Below, piece after piece: positions 44,894 to 58,569 of a stretch of DNA of 64,000 nt. This DNA comes from Hirudo medicinalis (Eukaryota; Annelida; Clitellata; Hirudinida; Hirudinidae): NCBI GenBank assembly GCA_011800805.1, contig MPNW01000053.1:1-64000 (forward strand), read 5' to 3'. The notes beneath the pieces were generated by a model. That model had not been told where the DNA came from and searched no databases. It saw only the letters and a list, made by a program, of their open reading frames with translations. How positions within the stretch are numbered: the stretch's first letter is position 1; each line of letters opens with the position of its first letter. The position numbers and the translations under genes were made by a program.

Positions 44894-45830
44894 AGTTTTA
44901 CTGGGACTAAAACATCAAGTCAGATGCAAATTCAGTTTCGATATTTAAATTTTAATTCTAAAAAATATAAAATGTATCCAATGGACAGTCAACTTCAAAT
45001 GTCTGACTGCGGTCACAACTGCCTTACAACGACTTCTTGCAAGAAAATAATGCTTAAGTTGTTCTATAAAACCAACCAAGCAGCCTTTGATTTGTCTCAA
45101 ACAACTTCCTTATTTGAGCCTCAGCTAGTTCAATAGCCGCATTTCATTCTAGTTTCTTTCTAACTTCTTTGTATCTGGCTTTTCAGTTTGGAAGAATAGC
45201 GGCCATCCCATAAGCTAAAAATATTTTCAAAGTATAGTTAGGCTATTTCTAGAACTGATTTAATTAATTTCTAGAGGAGCCTCTTGTTCTTCAAAGCTCC
45301 AGCCTTTGTTATATTGTACAAACCGTAAATTTACTCTCAAATCCAAAAATATTCATATATTTTTATTTCATGGCCAGTCTTTCAATCGAATTAAATTAGT
45401 ATATATATAGGAAAATCTAAACATTTTAAAAACGATAATGAGCTAATTAATTACCATAAAATTTATGAAAAATCGGCATTTTATAGAAAAATCAGTACTG
45501 GCCGAAAACCAATGAAGGACATTGAAATCCGTCCTTGAATAATTGAAAGTTTTGTTTTAAAAAGGGTTTTTATATCCTTATTCTTTTTTCAATCAAATGA
45601 AAATGGGAAAGAATATTTAAACTGGTCAGCATCTTTATGTTTTTTTAACGATTTACATCTCAAAAACCAAATTTAGACATGTTGTTTTCATGTAGAAATG
45701 TGTATTCAATTCTGAATTTTGATAATATTTTCTAAAGATACGAAAAAAGAACGTTTTTCGAAATTTTTACCGTTTATCTAATAGTGCATAGTACATAGTA
45801 ATACATAGTAGAGATATTAAAGGCTCCAAA

Positions 45831-45930
45831 TCATTTAATTAATTAAAATTAATATGTATAATATAATATGTAATGTCAAGTCATTTAATTAATTAAAATT
45901 TATATGTATAATATAATATGTAATGTCAAG
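45831..45930. repeat. Two tandem 50-bp units
   Basis: 45831-45880 and 45881-45930 are identical except for one base (A/T at unit position 21). The unit is AT-rich and starts TCATTTAATTAATTAAAATT. Confidence 0.9.
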
Positions 45931-48249
45931 TGTCCTTTCTTTTCTACTGTTTCTAAATCTTAGTTAGCTATCTTGGTTCTATTAGTGCCATTTATATTTC
46001 CAGGCAGTAATTCCGCAGGTTTCCCCGCCTTTTTAATATTTTTACATTACATTACTTTACATATTTTATATTTTTACTTTTTTATTAATTAAATAACTTT
46101 TTCCATTTTAATAAAATTACAGCCAATAATAGCCAATTTTAAGGTATAAAATTCTTATCTAGGAAAGTTATGCAAAAAACGACCACCGTAAGTTTTGATA
46201 GAACTTCGTCACGTCAGTATTGCTATCTGAATGGCAAACACATAATTTATGATTTACAGCTGACGTAAATATCAAGTATCGTGGTCTGAATGGGGCCCAC
46301 AGTTGCAATAAGCGGTTGTTATAGACTTTAACTGCTTGAATGAAATAGCCCTAAGGTAATGCTAATAATTTCATGGTGATAAATGCATGCTAAATGTGTT
46401 ATTGCTCAGACATCAAACTATTGCAAATCACGAATTCCTCAGTGCGAATTCCGCCATGAATATTCTTAAAGTTTTCTTAGGGGACTCAGTTTTTATGGGA
46501 AAACGAATGATACACCTTTTGATGCACTCTGCTAAAATATTTGGCAAAATGCCTGATCCTTCAGTATCTGTAGAAATAAGTGTTGTACTACTTGATCACA
46601 AATTTCATGTACTTGTATTCGTACTTGAGCCTTCAGTACTTAAAATATCATCTTTTTTGTAGAATTGTAATTATCGGTTATTATAATTTTTTTTAAATTA
46701 TTCTAACACTATGATTTGAAATGTATGTATTTTGTTATCATTCAAATCACAATTAAATCAGAATATAACGATGACTTGATGAATAAGCGGAACTTTCTCA
46801 ATCTGATTATAATATCATCACATTATCATTACAATTATCACTAGCATTATTATTATCATTGTGATTATCAATTTTAATCACATTAATGTAAAAAATTATA
46901 TTGATGAATATATGGATACATTTTAGAAGTTGAATGAATTAATATTTCAGTAATCTGTGACACGTTTGGTCTCAGCCGTGACAAACAGATCCTCCCTTTA
47001 GGCCAAAGAAACGAACTAACAATGCTGTATTTGTTGTTCGCAAATGAAGTCACATCACGACATTTCAAGAGTCTCTCTTTAGCCTGAGCCATAGTTCAAT
47101 AATGATGATGACGATGATGATGAGAAATATATTCTTTTCAGGATATTAACAAATACTTTTTTTAAAGCCCTGAGTCCGTAATACTTGATGTGAATTTGCC
47201 TTTTGTGGGGTGTCCGTTACGTTCATTAATGTGTAATCAAGATTGTGTTCAAAAGCTTGAAAATCTTCGAAATTTTCAGCTAAAAACAATAAATCAAATT
47301 GTTTTAGATATTATTCGCATATTTTATTCACAGGTACTTCCTCCTTTATTCGGCTTTATGTGGGTTTTTACTTTCTGAATAGAACATAAACATTTGAGTT
47401 CATTCGAAATCCTTTCTTAATCTACTAACAACATACAAGTTTATTTTTGTTCTGAGATGTTTAATGAAATAATTATAAATCACGGGGACGGTCATTGTCT
47501 TGAAATACAAAGAAAACAAAAAAAATTGGGCCGAAGTAAATATTGAAATCGTCGATGTTGCAAAGACAGTGCAAATGTTTCGAATAACCAGAGATTATAT
47601 GATCCAGGACTTGTTTGCAAAACGATCATCAGACGAATTTGTCAATTTAAAGTGTCATTCTCTTGAGAAAATAATGATTTCTAAGACCGGATGTCAGCCT
47701 CAAAATCGGCGGGGCGTTCATTTTACTCTCTAATTTTTACAATGTCAGCTGTCGACAAAAGAAGCGTTGCTCACAAATTCAAAGTATTTTTACTTTCTAC
47801 TTCCTTGTCATTGTACATTTTAAAACGAATTGAACGGAAATCTGAATACTTGTCAGTCAGGCATTGCTCGAACTTGTAATATCTCGTGCACTTTATTAAC
47901 GAATTTATATTAAATTATAAAATCAATTTTATCTCCAAACCTGTGAAATACATGATATTATTAAAGATTTTTTAGTTCAATGTCAACATTGTCATCCTTC
48001 TCGGAATTAATCTGAAAATGTACGCACATCAACTGAATCATAATCTTGCGATGTCCAAATTCTGTAAATCACTTTAGATGCACTAACCATACGAAAATTT
48101 ATAATTATATTAAATGAGATATTATCCAAAAATTGGTAGTTTTGATCTGTATTGGGGTGAGTAAATAAGTCGCTTATTATGAAAATGTCTAGTTAATTAA
48201 TTACCATAAATTATTTCCTTGTCAGTCAAGAAATAAATCCGTTGTTTCC

Positions 48250-48316
48250 GATATTTTTACTATTATTATTGATGTTGTTGTTATTGTTATTATTAATATT
48301 GCTATTATTGTTGTTG

Positions 48317-48362
<46 letters not shown>

Positions 48363-48380
48363 CTTCATCATTATTATCAT
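48250..48380. repeat. ATT/TTG microsatellite
   Basis: Trinucleotide repeat, mostly (TTA)n with interspersed TTG units; longest pure run about 48,320-48,362. Confidence 0.9.
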
Positions 48381-49171
48381 ATAATAACCTTATGCAAATA
48401 TTGTATTTGAAATGTGCTTTAAAAGTTCAAGATCTAGAAAGCTTACAAAACACTTAATTAATTAAAACTCAAAATTCATCGTACTTTTAAATGGATCTTA
48501 ACTCATAAAAACAAAAAATAAATAAATCAAATTCTTGGTGAATGGTTGTACCTTCGTAACAATGGCTGTAATGCTCTCGCTGGCTTGGACCTATTGAATG
48601 TTTAGGCCTACATCGTTAAACGTGACTAGAGAATTTCTTCTTAACCTGCCAGTTATGCACTGAATAGACTAAATCAACTCAGGGTCCTAGTGAGAAGTTT
48701 GGGCTTGGAAGCACTTAAGGGTGACCCCAGGAATCTTATTTTAACCAACAAATTTAAATTCTAGATATTGTTGGTGCTAAAGCAATTATAATCTTATTTT
48801 CAAAACAAATGGATGATCATTGAAATCTTAATTCTTCGGGACTACAGGCACGCCTGCTGTCCAACTTGTTAAAAATGGCTACTCAATCAATTTAACTTTG
48901 TGCTGAACAGAAATTTTAGAAAAACACGGCTTAAATATGCGCTAAGCTCTTGTATTTTGTATTTTTATTTAGCCGATCTTTTGAATATTTGCCTTATGCA
49001 TCTGATTAAGACTTTTTAAGACACTTTTTTCATTACCATTTGTAAAGCGCCCCTTACCGGAGCTCCCTGACTGTGCCGGCTGAGTTGCAGAGAAACAGAA
49101 AGGATTAGAAATTTGGAGGCGTTACAAAGTAATGGCGAAACTTCGGATAGCAATACATTAATACATTAGAC

Positions 49172-49973
49172 CAGGGGTCACCAAACTTTTTTCACAGTGG
49201 GTCAGATAACTGAAAGAATAACGAGCGCGGGCCATATAATCATTGTGTTCGATACTTGCAAGCCAGAACGAAAGCTCTGAGAAAAAGACTTAAAAGTAAA
49301 TTTATTATTCCATGTTCATGCACAGTACGATGCACAGAAACAAATTTAATCAACACATTTATTTTCAAAACGTTATCAGGGAACGCAACATTAGCAGAAA
49401 GGTTTAGTGACATTTGTGAAACTGAAGTTTGCCTCTCAAGATATCGTCAATGTTTGGTTTGGAATTGCTGCCAATCCAATCAAGAGAATTGCTTTCAAAT
49501 GTTCATCAGTCAATTTCGTCTCAAGAATCTCCGATTATCGCTCATATAAAAACAATTGGCGCTAACGTTAATAAAAACCTAGAAAAAAATGATACATATC
49601 AATATACATGAACAACTATGTAACATATGTAGAGCTGAAATATATACATTTTAATGTTTTCTTTCATTATTTCTGGTTTCTATTGGCAACGGAAATGACC
49701 TATCGTAAGTATCGAAATTCACTTTCCTTGACAACAACACGTGTATGTTATCTAACCGAATCTGCATTGAAAACACGCACGAATATTTTGAAATGTCACA
49801 CGCACGAAATTTTGTAACCTACCTACAGTGGTCAAGTCCATGAGGATTTAGTGAGCTCAACTTGATACTTAAATTTAAATGATCTCGCGCTCCGTACGTT
49901 TTAACAATCAAATTCAAGTACCGTCGGCGGGCCTGATACAAAGCCATCGCGGGCTATAGTTTGGTGATCCCTG
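49172..49973. mobile_element. Non-autonomous hAT-type DNA transposon, 802 bp
   Basis: Terminal inverted repeats CAGGGGTCACCAAAC and GTTTGGTGATCCCTG match at 14 of 15 positions and begin with CAGGG, the hAT signature. Both sides carry the same 8-bp target duplication CATTAGAC (49164-49171 and 49974-49981). GCGGGCC motifs lie just inside each end, as in many hAT MITEs. No transposase is encoded; the internal open frames are short and unrecognised. Confidence 0.88.
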
Positions 49974-50278
49974 CATTAGACGAATAGGATTTTGCTTTCT
50001 CTAAAAAATAATACGTATTTGTAAAATAATATCTTAGACGTGATTTAAACAGCCAATCATATATCCTGTTCACTTTAAATATAACACAAATAATATCAAA
50101 TAACCGAGTAATTACTTTTATGTTTATTATATTTTATTACTATTTTAAACAAAATTATTTAAATTTTAAAATTTTAAAATTTTCATTTTAATATCTAGTA
50201 ATGTTCAAAACTTTATAGATGAACCTCAGACGACCTCACTAACACACAAGCATTGAACAGCAAGAACTACCAAGAGCA

Positions 50279-50593
50279 ATGGCGTCTCCAATCGTGAACA
50301 AAGATGGACTCATCGAGAGCAACACCCAAGAAATTTACGAAAGCTTCGACAGCATGGACTTGAAGGACGAAATTCTGCGTGGCATTTACGGATATGGTTT
50401 TGAAAGGCCGTCAGTTATCCAGCAAAGAGCAATCGTGCCCAGTCTCAGGGGAGACGACATCATCGNGTTTGGAAGGAAAGGAGTTGCCATCAATCTCATT
50501 ACAACGGAAGAGAGGAAATACTTGAAGGATATCGAGAGCTTCTATGGCACCGTCGTTGAAGAGATGCCAAAAAATATTGCCGATTACTTTTAA
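50279..50593 (+). pseudogene. eIF4A copy with the central helicase core missing
   Basis: 104-residue open frame. Residues 1-62 match the N-terminus of translation initiation factor eIF4A ([20 protein letters not shown], then [18 protein letters not shown]), including the Q-motif; residues 64-104 match its C-terminus ([27 protein letters not shown]). The roughly 300 residues between, with DEAD, Walker and SAT motifs, are absent. The breakpoint is a single N at 50,466. It is intronless and followed by AATAAA near 50,632, so it may be a retrocopy; or the N hides a collapsed assembly gap. It could not act as a helicase as written. Confidence 0.8.
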
Positions 50594-50639
50594 ATTGTTG
50601 GCTTCTTCCCCCTTTGACCTTGTTGTCTTGAAATAAAAT

Positions 50640-51803
50640 GTGGCTTTGATTTTGATTTAGAATTTTCTTTTCGTCACTATTTCTGAGTTTGAATTGCCTG
50701 AATAATACTCCTTTTCAAAAAAGTTTCTATACAATTTGAAGAACCTGAATAAAGCCGAATAAATTTGAGCGACCAAGTACGTGCGAAATGTCTAAACTTA
50801 TCGAAATTTAATCCACACAGTCTTAAAAATGCAATTGTGTGCACCATCTTGAACCAACTAGAGATACATTAAGAAGATCGCGTTGAACCGAATTCTACCC
50901 ACCACATCGCAAATGATTACACGGAGACATCTTCAACCCGCACCGATCTTTGCACTCACTGCAACGGCTGCTGATCACAGCTCTTTACGAAACTAAGCTC
51001 AATTTGACTGCACCATATTAAAAGCTTTCAAAATGTCGAACACAAGAGCGTTTGATGAGTTGACACAACACTAGACAAAAAATATTCCTCGATTTTCTTG
51101 AAAATGACCACGTGTCAATTAATATGACGGAACACGACGAGACTAAATGTATTCATGCTCTGCTATTTTAATCCATAAACGCAACTTCTCACAAAACAAA
51201 TCTTTTACCTCTTTTAGAAGATTACAGGAAAAAATTGATCTCGGTGCACAAAGAAACGCCAACGATAAGCCATAATATCAAGGTATCAAAAATCTACTCA
51301 GCTGCTACCATCATCATCATCACCACTGACTATGCGGAACCCAACAAATCCAGTAAAGGCAAACAGATGCAAAAATATTACCCAGCCAGACAAATTGGGT
51401 AAATAAATGATATTCGGAAAAAAATTGCAAATGAGAAGGAATCTAAAAAAAAAGCACCCTCAATTGAATATGCTGTGTGAATGGAGCGATTCCAAATGAC
51501 CTCGAAAATGCTACAAAACTGGGAGGCAATACCAATCCTACTAAAGCCACTACTTGCCCATCCTCTGCATGTGAGACCCCCCTTGACAAGCAGGCAAATC
51601 TCATTGCAGGTCAAAAGGTCAAGACAATTCAAGGTACAAAAGTGTGATATAAATATAAAAGCATACAAAATGACAAGAAATGCTTTTAAACAGACCAGAG
51701 GAAACTCATTAACATCAACAGTGATCCATACTTAAAGAGAATAACTCAATAATTTAAAGGTAGAGTATTATGATTATAATTTATTGTAATAGATGATAAC
51801 AAT

Positions 51804-51839
<36 letters not shown>

Positions 51840-54800
51840 AATAATAATAATAATACAAATAATAACAATTTAAGGGGTAACATTCAACAGTGACTGTTTA
51901 ATCAAATGCATATTGCTATTGCCACAATGAGAAGTGCATATCTTGCCTTTTACGCAAAATACTGAATGAAGCAAAAACCAAGATGACAAAGTAAGAAATC
52001 AACTATCCTTCATAACCTGTCGAACGATAACACTGTAATACCAATAATATTGATGGTTAACTGCAACATAATGGGTGACATTACATTGGCTAAAGTCATT
52101 ACCAAGATGATGATGACGGCGATGATGAGTCTACTCAGAACAGTAATACTTCTCAGATGGGGAGGTAGGTATCCACAGTAACTACTAATGAGACGAAATA
52201 ATATTAATAGTACTTCCATTGATAAGACACAAGTTTTCATTATAACTATGAAAAAACAAAACAAAATTGCTCAAGTAAGCGATCATGGATCACCAAATAT
52301 TTGGAGACGACAGCATTATGTCTCAAACTCCATTAGATCTGTTTGCCAAGGGAATTAGTGCACGCGGAGCAAGAATAATAATCATAATAATAAGAAGAAG
52401 AATAAGGACAATGAGATTTTGATTATGTTTTTATAACAGGAACTATGTGACTGCTATTAACGGTAGGAAAAAATGCTGCTAGGAAAATATATTTAAAAAA
52501 TCATCTAAACTTGCTGTATGGCTGTCCCTGACCAAGAAAGTGACAAATAATCTCACTGATAGATGAGATGTCCATCTCCAGTTGAGCTTTGTACAGACAC
52601 AGATTCTTAAAGATGACAAGATAAGTTATCAAAGTTACTGTCGCAAAGGAAACGAAATAACGACATATCTTCCTTAAATTGTCATGCAATCCCTGTAACA
52701 GTGGTGACGATACAAACAATACAAACAGATCTAAAAAACAAATTCGGTGGTTGAAATAAAAATATCGTGCATTAAATGCATTCTACCTGGTCTTGATGAC
52801 GTCGAATAATGTCACATAACGTCATGGGCATGAATGACACGAGCACAATGTCACAGCACTGACATCATCAGAAGAAACAAAGATAAACATTGGAGACGGA
52901 ACAACAGCACAACAGGATTCTTATCAACGTCCATTGCGAAGTACTCTTTCTCACGTTCCACTTTGTGATTCAAGGTTAAAGCATTATCGTTATATTCAAA
53001 TAATCCTTTTCGTCATGGAGATGATAGCAGTCGCTGGTTGTTAGATGCATACCTAGGAGATCAAAAATGACAAGTTGGTTAGAAAAAAATGTTCCATTGT
53101 AATGGCTGCTATTATTATTATTATTACTATTATTATTCAATTATTATTTATTTTACTTATATCCTTTACATATTTACGCTATTATATAAATATTTTATAA
53201 TTAGCATTATTTGCACGACAAATAGTCCATCGTCAACTGCGTAATAATCTTGAAATAAACGTGAGAAAAATTCCAAAACTTAAAGTACATCGAAGTGAAA
53301 CACATCTTGGAACATTGGAATGTAAGGCAACAACAACAAGTCTTTATCACCCGCCACCAGTGAAATACATTTGTTCTCTTTTTCAAAAGACTGTCGTAAG
53401 TTACAAACTTCGTAATAGGATTTGTATCAAAATAGTTGACCGTTGCCCCTCCCCTGACTTTAGAGTAAGAAAATAAAGTCATCCCATCGGTTGAGCTAGA
53501 ATTTGTCAGCGTCAACACCTCCCCTTGGACAAAAGCTAGAAAGGTGTCCCCGAGTTATGCTCATATCATGACATGCATCATTAGCTGTTTTATTTATGAA
53601 ATTGAAGTATTGATAAACTATTTTCAAAAAAAAATATTATGTCGAATGGCACAGCGGGCATCCTATTACATCTCCAAAGTTTGAAGATGCAAGCATACTA
53701 AGAAAACATCTCCTTAATTAGAGAACGTAGAATCGGAATTCGTGAGAAAAGAGATCATCATCACCATCGCTTTCCCACCAATCGTCATCATCATCATCAT
53801 CGTTCTTCCACTTATCACGGTTAATTAAATCATCCTTGAACAATCAGCCAAAGCTGGTTAGTTGTACGATAAGAATGATATATTGAAAGGAACTTTTCAG
53901 GCAACGGACAACGGTGAAGTTCGTGAGAATTGATAACAATTCCATTATACTATTATTATTAGGTTATATTATGTTATTATGTATTATTATAATAGTTATT
54001 ATACTATGAATATATTACGTCCATTTGGAAGCTTTAAGTTTCGCTTGGGACAAATAAATGATTACTGAATTAAATTAATGTGATAAAAAATAAATGATTA
54101 GAAAGGGGCATACTCGTTGATGTAAACATATTTTTGTTTCGAAGTAGGTGAGGTATGTCTGGACACTGCCCTGTAGAATAGCATTGCTTACTATTATTTC
54201 AAGTTTAATGTGAGAGCTAAGTATATTGTCCGTGATAAGATGCCATGCTGTCGTAATTTAGGAGATACTGTCAATCAATTGTAGATATCACATCACGTCT
54301 ATCAAGTCTATCTTCTATCAAGCATCAACACCGAGCTCGTAATAAATTTTCAATCCAACACGATACGTCTACTTCATTACTAAATTAGGCAGCAAACGAG
54401 AAGATGGACAAAGATGCAAATTGATAAGTTGATTAATAACCAACCACTCAACTAAATGGAAGAAAATTAACAAAGGCTTCTTTCTTTCACCTGTCAATCT
54501 CATTCCATGAATATGCTCAAAATCATGGTAAAGGAATAAAAACTAAAAATAATGCTGGAGTAAGCAATTATCCTTCCATTTGGCAGAACTAGATCCAGAT
54601 AAATAAATAACTTGATACCCTTTGAATAATTAATGCTTGTTTGACTCACTGCATTAAAATTTTATTGTCCTTAACTGACTTCATCTTCAACAAAAGACTT
54701 ACTTTCTACTGTAAGAATCGCTACCATTACTGTGCACGGGCAACAGCAATAGGATTCGAACGTAAACATTTCTAAAATAAAATCCTATTGAACTTTAAAC

Positions 54801-55270
54801 GCACTAAATGGAAAAATATGTGGAGCAAAACATAGTGCAAAAGTACTATATAATGTTTAATTACGTCTTGCACAGACTCAAATTAAAACAACTTGCTTAA
54901 TGACTCCTTTCAACAGGAAATCATAAACACAAAATCTTCAATTTGTTCTGCAATTGCATTACTCAAACTCTGTGATTAGTGGCAAATTATGCAACCACAT
55001 GCAATTAGAGAAATCATTACTATTTTAGACGCACCGCTTGGTGCATTGGTTATGATGCTGAAAATGAACGTAGGGTGCAATGCTCTTGTGTCGACATTTA
55101 GCAAAGATTAAAAATAAGTAATTAGTTTATCGCTATTTAATTTATTTATATTTAATACCATGAACCAGCTAATAAATGACATGCAATGATCGATCAATCC
55201 AGTCAACTTAAATCCTAACAGGACACCACCCTTTGCCATCAAAACACAAAGTCACATCAACAAGCATACC
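50640..55270. other. Gene-free region with microsatellites
   Basis: About 4.6 kb of AT-rich DNA. Contains the AAC/AAT repeat at 51,785, ATT runs near 53,110 and a CATCAT run near 53,790. Open frames (for example 51,481-51,735 and 52,010-52,264) lack family resemblance. Confidence 0.5.
51785..51856. repeat. AAC/AAT microsatellite
   Basis: (AAC)n followed by (AAT)n, nearly perfect. Confidence 0.9.
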
Positions 55271-57016
55271 TTAAACATTTGATGTTTTCACATCAGCAGG
55301 GCTCTGGCCACAGGAGCAGATCCTTTTGTAGAAGGAAGAGAAAGTCTTTCCAGACCAGACCCAAAATCCTGAGGTTATTCCAACAAAGAGAGTCATGAGG
55401 TACTTGATGATGAAAACAGAGAAATCTGGTACTGGGAGATAGGACTCTTGGGGCAAATGAAAAGCCATGACATCAGATATATGGTTGTTATATAATTGGA
55501 GGGGACATGGGTGAGAGGTGCTCCTACAAGACTTGGCGTACCAGGCCAGCGTCCAGTTGGAACGGAAGGTTTGTTCGTACAAATGGCATGCAACCACCAC
55601 TCCGGCCGGGACTGCATACAAGATGCCAAAAACCCCAATCCTGACCATCAGCTTCTCCAGTTTGTCTGTCCTCGTTCCGTCGTGTTTCATGATCGTTCGA
55701 ATGCGGAACAGGGAAACGAAGCCTGCCGCAAGGAAGAACAATCCAACCACAAGAAACACCAACAGAGGAGCCACCACAAACCATTTTAGTGCCACAGGAT
55801 CTGAAACCCCCACATAACAAACCCCTGCAAGACTATCTCCTTCCACTCTTTCAGTGGCCAATATGGCAATGGTCATGATGGCTGGCAAAGACCAAGCTGC
55901 CAAATGGAAGTATTGTGAATTTCTCTCAATAGCCTCATGGCCCCACTTCAATCCAGCTGAGAGAAACCATGTAAGAGTTAAAACAACCCACCAAACAGCA
56001 CCTGCCATTCCAAAGTAATAAAGGATCATGAAAACAATGGTGCACAATTCTTTCTTTGTTCCCTGGACCACGACTTTCATCATGGAATTTTGATCAACTC
56101 CGACATCCTGAGCCGGAAAAGGTCCTGAACATGCCACGTTCTCTCCAGCCACGAATCCAATTACATAAGCTACTGCAACAGCACAATAGCAACCAGACAG
56201 GAGAATGATGGATCTTTCTGGATATTTGAATCTGTCCATATCCACCAAGAAGGTGATGAGGGTGAAGAGAGTGGAAATCAAACAAACAACGGAAGATATT
56301 CCAACCACGTACCATGCAAACTTCCGTTGTTTTGGTCCATAAAACAAATCATCCTCTGCCATGCAGGGCATGCCGCAGTCTGAGATCTTCTGGTCACCAA
56401 CAAGCAATTCGTATTTATATAGTTTTGGCACTTTAGTCCTTGGAAAGCAGTCTAAGAGGTTTTTTCCTTTTGACCAGAGATCATGGGTTTCAGGCTCACC
56501 AATGTATTCCTTCTTGACATCCTTGTTCATCTCTGTACGATTTTCCCCAACACACAGGCCAGAAACAGGAAATTTGGCACAATCAAGATTTACTGGCCAG
56601 ATGAAACCGAAATTGTTCATCAATGATTCACATCCAGTTCTTGCTTCCAAGCACAGGGATCGACAAGGTGGAATTGGAACATCCATGACAGTACACACTG
56701 GAGCATAAATAGTGCACAAGAACAATGTGAGATAAGGACTGCAACCAATTTTTACCAATGGTAGAAATTGAAGAATCTCTGGATCAGCATCAGATTGCTT
56801 CTGGTGGTTCATTAGATTTGGCATGATGGTCTCATTATACTGGATGTCTTTACACATAGCAATTTCTATGGGTTCACAGCGTCCATGGTGTTCTGGAGAT
56901 GGACGAAAGCTTGGCAGATTATTATGTGGTCGATAGTTTATATCCCCCTTTATAGCATATGCATCGCCACAAAAAAAGACCAGGAAAACGAACAACGCTC
57001 TAACAAAGATCGCCAT
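55271..57016 (-). CDS. Frizzled receptor, Fz1/2/7-like, single exon
   Basis: 581-residue Wnt receptor without introns. Signal peptide (1-21, [13 protein letters not shown]). Cysteine-rich domain about 45-160 with the ordered cysteines ([55 protein letters not shown]) closest to the Fz1/2/7 group. A linker with DCGMPC leads to seven membrane helices from about residue 233 ([15 protein letters not shown]) to 555. After helix 7 the sequence is [13 protein letters not shown]: the universal KTxxxW Dishevelled-binding motif has Phe instead of Trp. The C-tail is short ([15 protein letters not shown]). Encoded head-to-head with lipin. An intact ORF of this length and conservation argues for a working gene. 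Confidence 0.95.
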   Translation of the reverse strand: MAIFVRALFVFLVFFCGDAYAIKGDINYRPHNNLPSFRPSPEHHGRCEPIEIAMCKDIQYNETIMPNLMNHQKQSDADPEILQFLPLVKIGCSPYLTLFLCTIYAPVCTVMDVPIPPCRSLCLEARTGCESLMNNFGFIWPVNLDCAKFPVSGLCVGENRTEMNKDVKKEYIGEPETHDLWSKGKNLLDCFPRTKVPKLYKYELLVGDQKISDCGMPCMAEDDLFYGPKQRKFAWYVVGISSVVCLISTLFTLITFLVDMDRFKYPERSIILLSGCYCAVAVAYVIGFVAGENVACSGPFPAQDVGVDQNSMMKVVVQGTKKELCTIVFMILYYFGMAGAVWWVVLTLTWFLSAGLKWGHEAIERNSQYFHLAAWSLPAIMTIAILATERVEGDSLAGVCYVGVSDPVALKWFVVAPLLVFLVVGLFFLAAGFVSLFRIRTIMKHDGTRTDKLEKLMVRIGVFGILYAVPAGVVVACHLYEQTFRSNWTLAWYAKSCRSTSHPCPLQLYNNHISDVMAFHLPQESYLPVPDFSVFIIKYLMTLFVGITSGFWVWSGKTFSSFYKRICSCGQSPADVKTSNV

Positions 57017-58569
57017 TTCGGAACGAACTTTGCAAAAGTTACTTGGACAAATTTGTTAGAAAATATTTATGCAATAAACGTCTTTCCGAGAAACAAATCT
57101 AAATCAGCTTCGAGAAACACGTTGTAGCCGAATAAATTTGGACACAACGCACGCACAAACTCCTCGATCGCAGAATCTCCCAGCTCTTTGTTGTCTGATG
57201 AAGATGTCGATAATGTGGTTGTAATAGACTCTCGATGTAAGACAACGACGGATAAGTCTTCCATTGTCAAAATTCATTCATAACGTCCATTTTACATTTT
57301 ATAATAATGGTTGTTTCAAAAATGTTGGTTACTAGTGTCAAATCCACAGAATGTTAAATCTAAGATATTATACAAATGCATCTGAACCTGTTTTTTTTTA
57401 TAGTTTGATTTATCTTGCACATCATTGCATTTTAATATGACGCTATGCATTGACTTTCTCGAGCAGTTCAAAGGCTAACTTTTCTATTATTTTGGGTGAA
57501 CCTGCTGACTGCTACACTGGTGAGAAAATGTGACTTTGTTAGGCAATATTTAATAATAAGGATGACACAATATGTTAGGGTTTCAGTTTTTGTTTCAGAA
57601 GCCAGCGACATTTTATCTAAAGAAATATTACGTGGTTAAGTTTGTCGAATTTGAAAAGGTATTCATTTAATGAAGTGATATAACTATATTTTTTTTCTAA
57701 ATGTTTAAAGCTATATTATAAATAATATAGATATTTTAATAAGTAATTTCTGTTTTGCGCAACAAGAAATAGAGACTGGATTTTGCGGTCCATTTTTTTC
57801 TTATCATTTCCATTAAATAATCTAATATGACATTTTGTTAATCTTTATTTTGAACAACAGTTGTTAAAAGATGTTTTGCATCAACAAACTGCATGGATGG
57901 GCGAAATGCAAAACTTATGCAATAAAATACTTTTGATATTGCAAATGTTCACCCTAATTACCTTATTCTAACGCAACTAATACAATTTTTTATTTTATTG
58001 CCACACGAATAATATTTTCAGTAAAATACTGGTGAACCCTATTTTCGATAGGCATTATTTACTTTTATCGCCTTATCCAAATCAGCTGTCGCGAGGTTAA
58101 CGAGAAGACCTAGAAAGAAAAGAAGGAAATTCGCTTGCTGAAATGTAATTTGTTGAAATATTTTTTGGTTTACAAAGTTAAATAATTTTTCCAAAGCGCA
58201 TTAGACTCAATCTGTCACTTCTCGCTCGGAAAAACCGTCGCTCATACTTTTAGACCTCTTAACTTGGTAATAGTAATTCGTAAGTATGCAGCGTTTAGTA
58301 GTTGATCTGAATCTGTTTATTTTAAAGATGCTTAATTGTTACCGAAATTTGAGCTGAGGAAAGATTATGACTTGTTAAACACATTAGTTTCATTTGTAAA
58401 CACTCGATTTAAGGCCTTATACGTTTATGATACTACGTTTAAAATAAATAGCAGCACGTACATTAATTACATAAAATTTGTTTATAACACCATGTAGAGA
58501 ATTGTTGAAAATAATGAATCAATTTCTAAATCATTTTTTAAAATCAAATTTAAATCATGAAAGATTTTG
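57017..58569. other. Divergent promoter region between Frizzled and lipin
   Basis: 1.55 kb. Next to Frizzled, a 67-codon open frame at 57,067-57,270 (minus strand) lies upstream of and in line with the gene and could be an upstream ORF in its 5' leader. Nothing else recognisable. Confidence 0.45.

Larger units (their letters stand above)
44894..49163. other. Gene-free AT-rich region
   Basis: Upstream of chitin synthase; its promoter should be just right of 44,893. Open frames at 46,387-46,662 and 47,500-47,733 show no family resemblance or splice support. Contains the 50-bp duplication and the ATT microsatellite listed separately. Confidence 0.5.

Noticed and set aside
46387..47733. Open frames at 46,387-46,662 and 47,500-47,733
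   Set aside because: AT-rich chance frames with no homology cue and no splice sites in phase.
49256..49817. Open frames inside the hAT element as a transposase
   Set aside because: Too short, in different frames, and without any hAT transposase motif.
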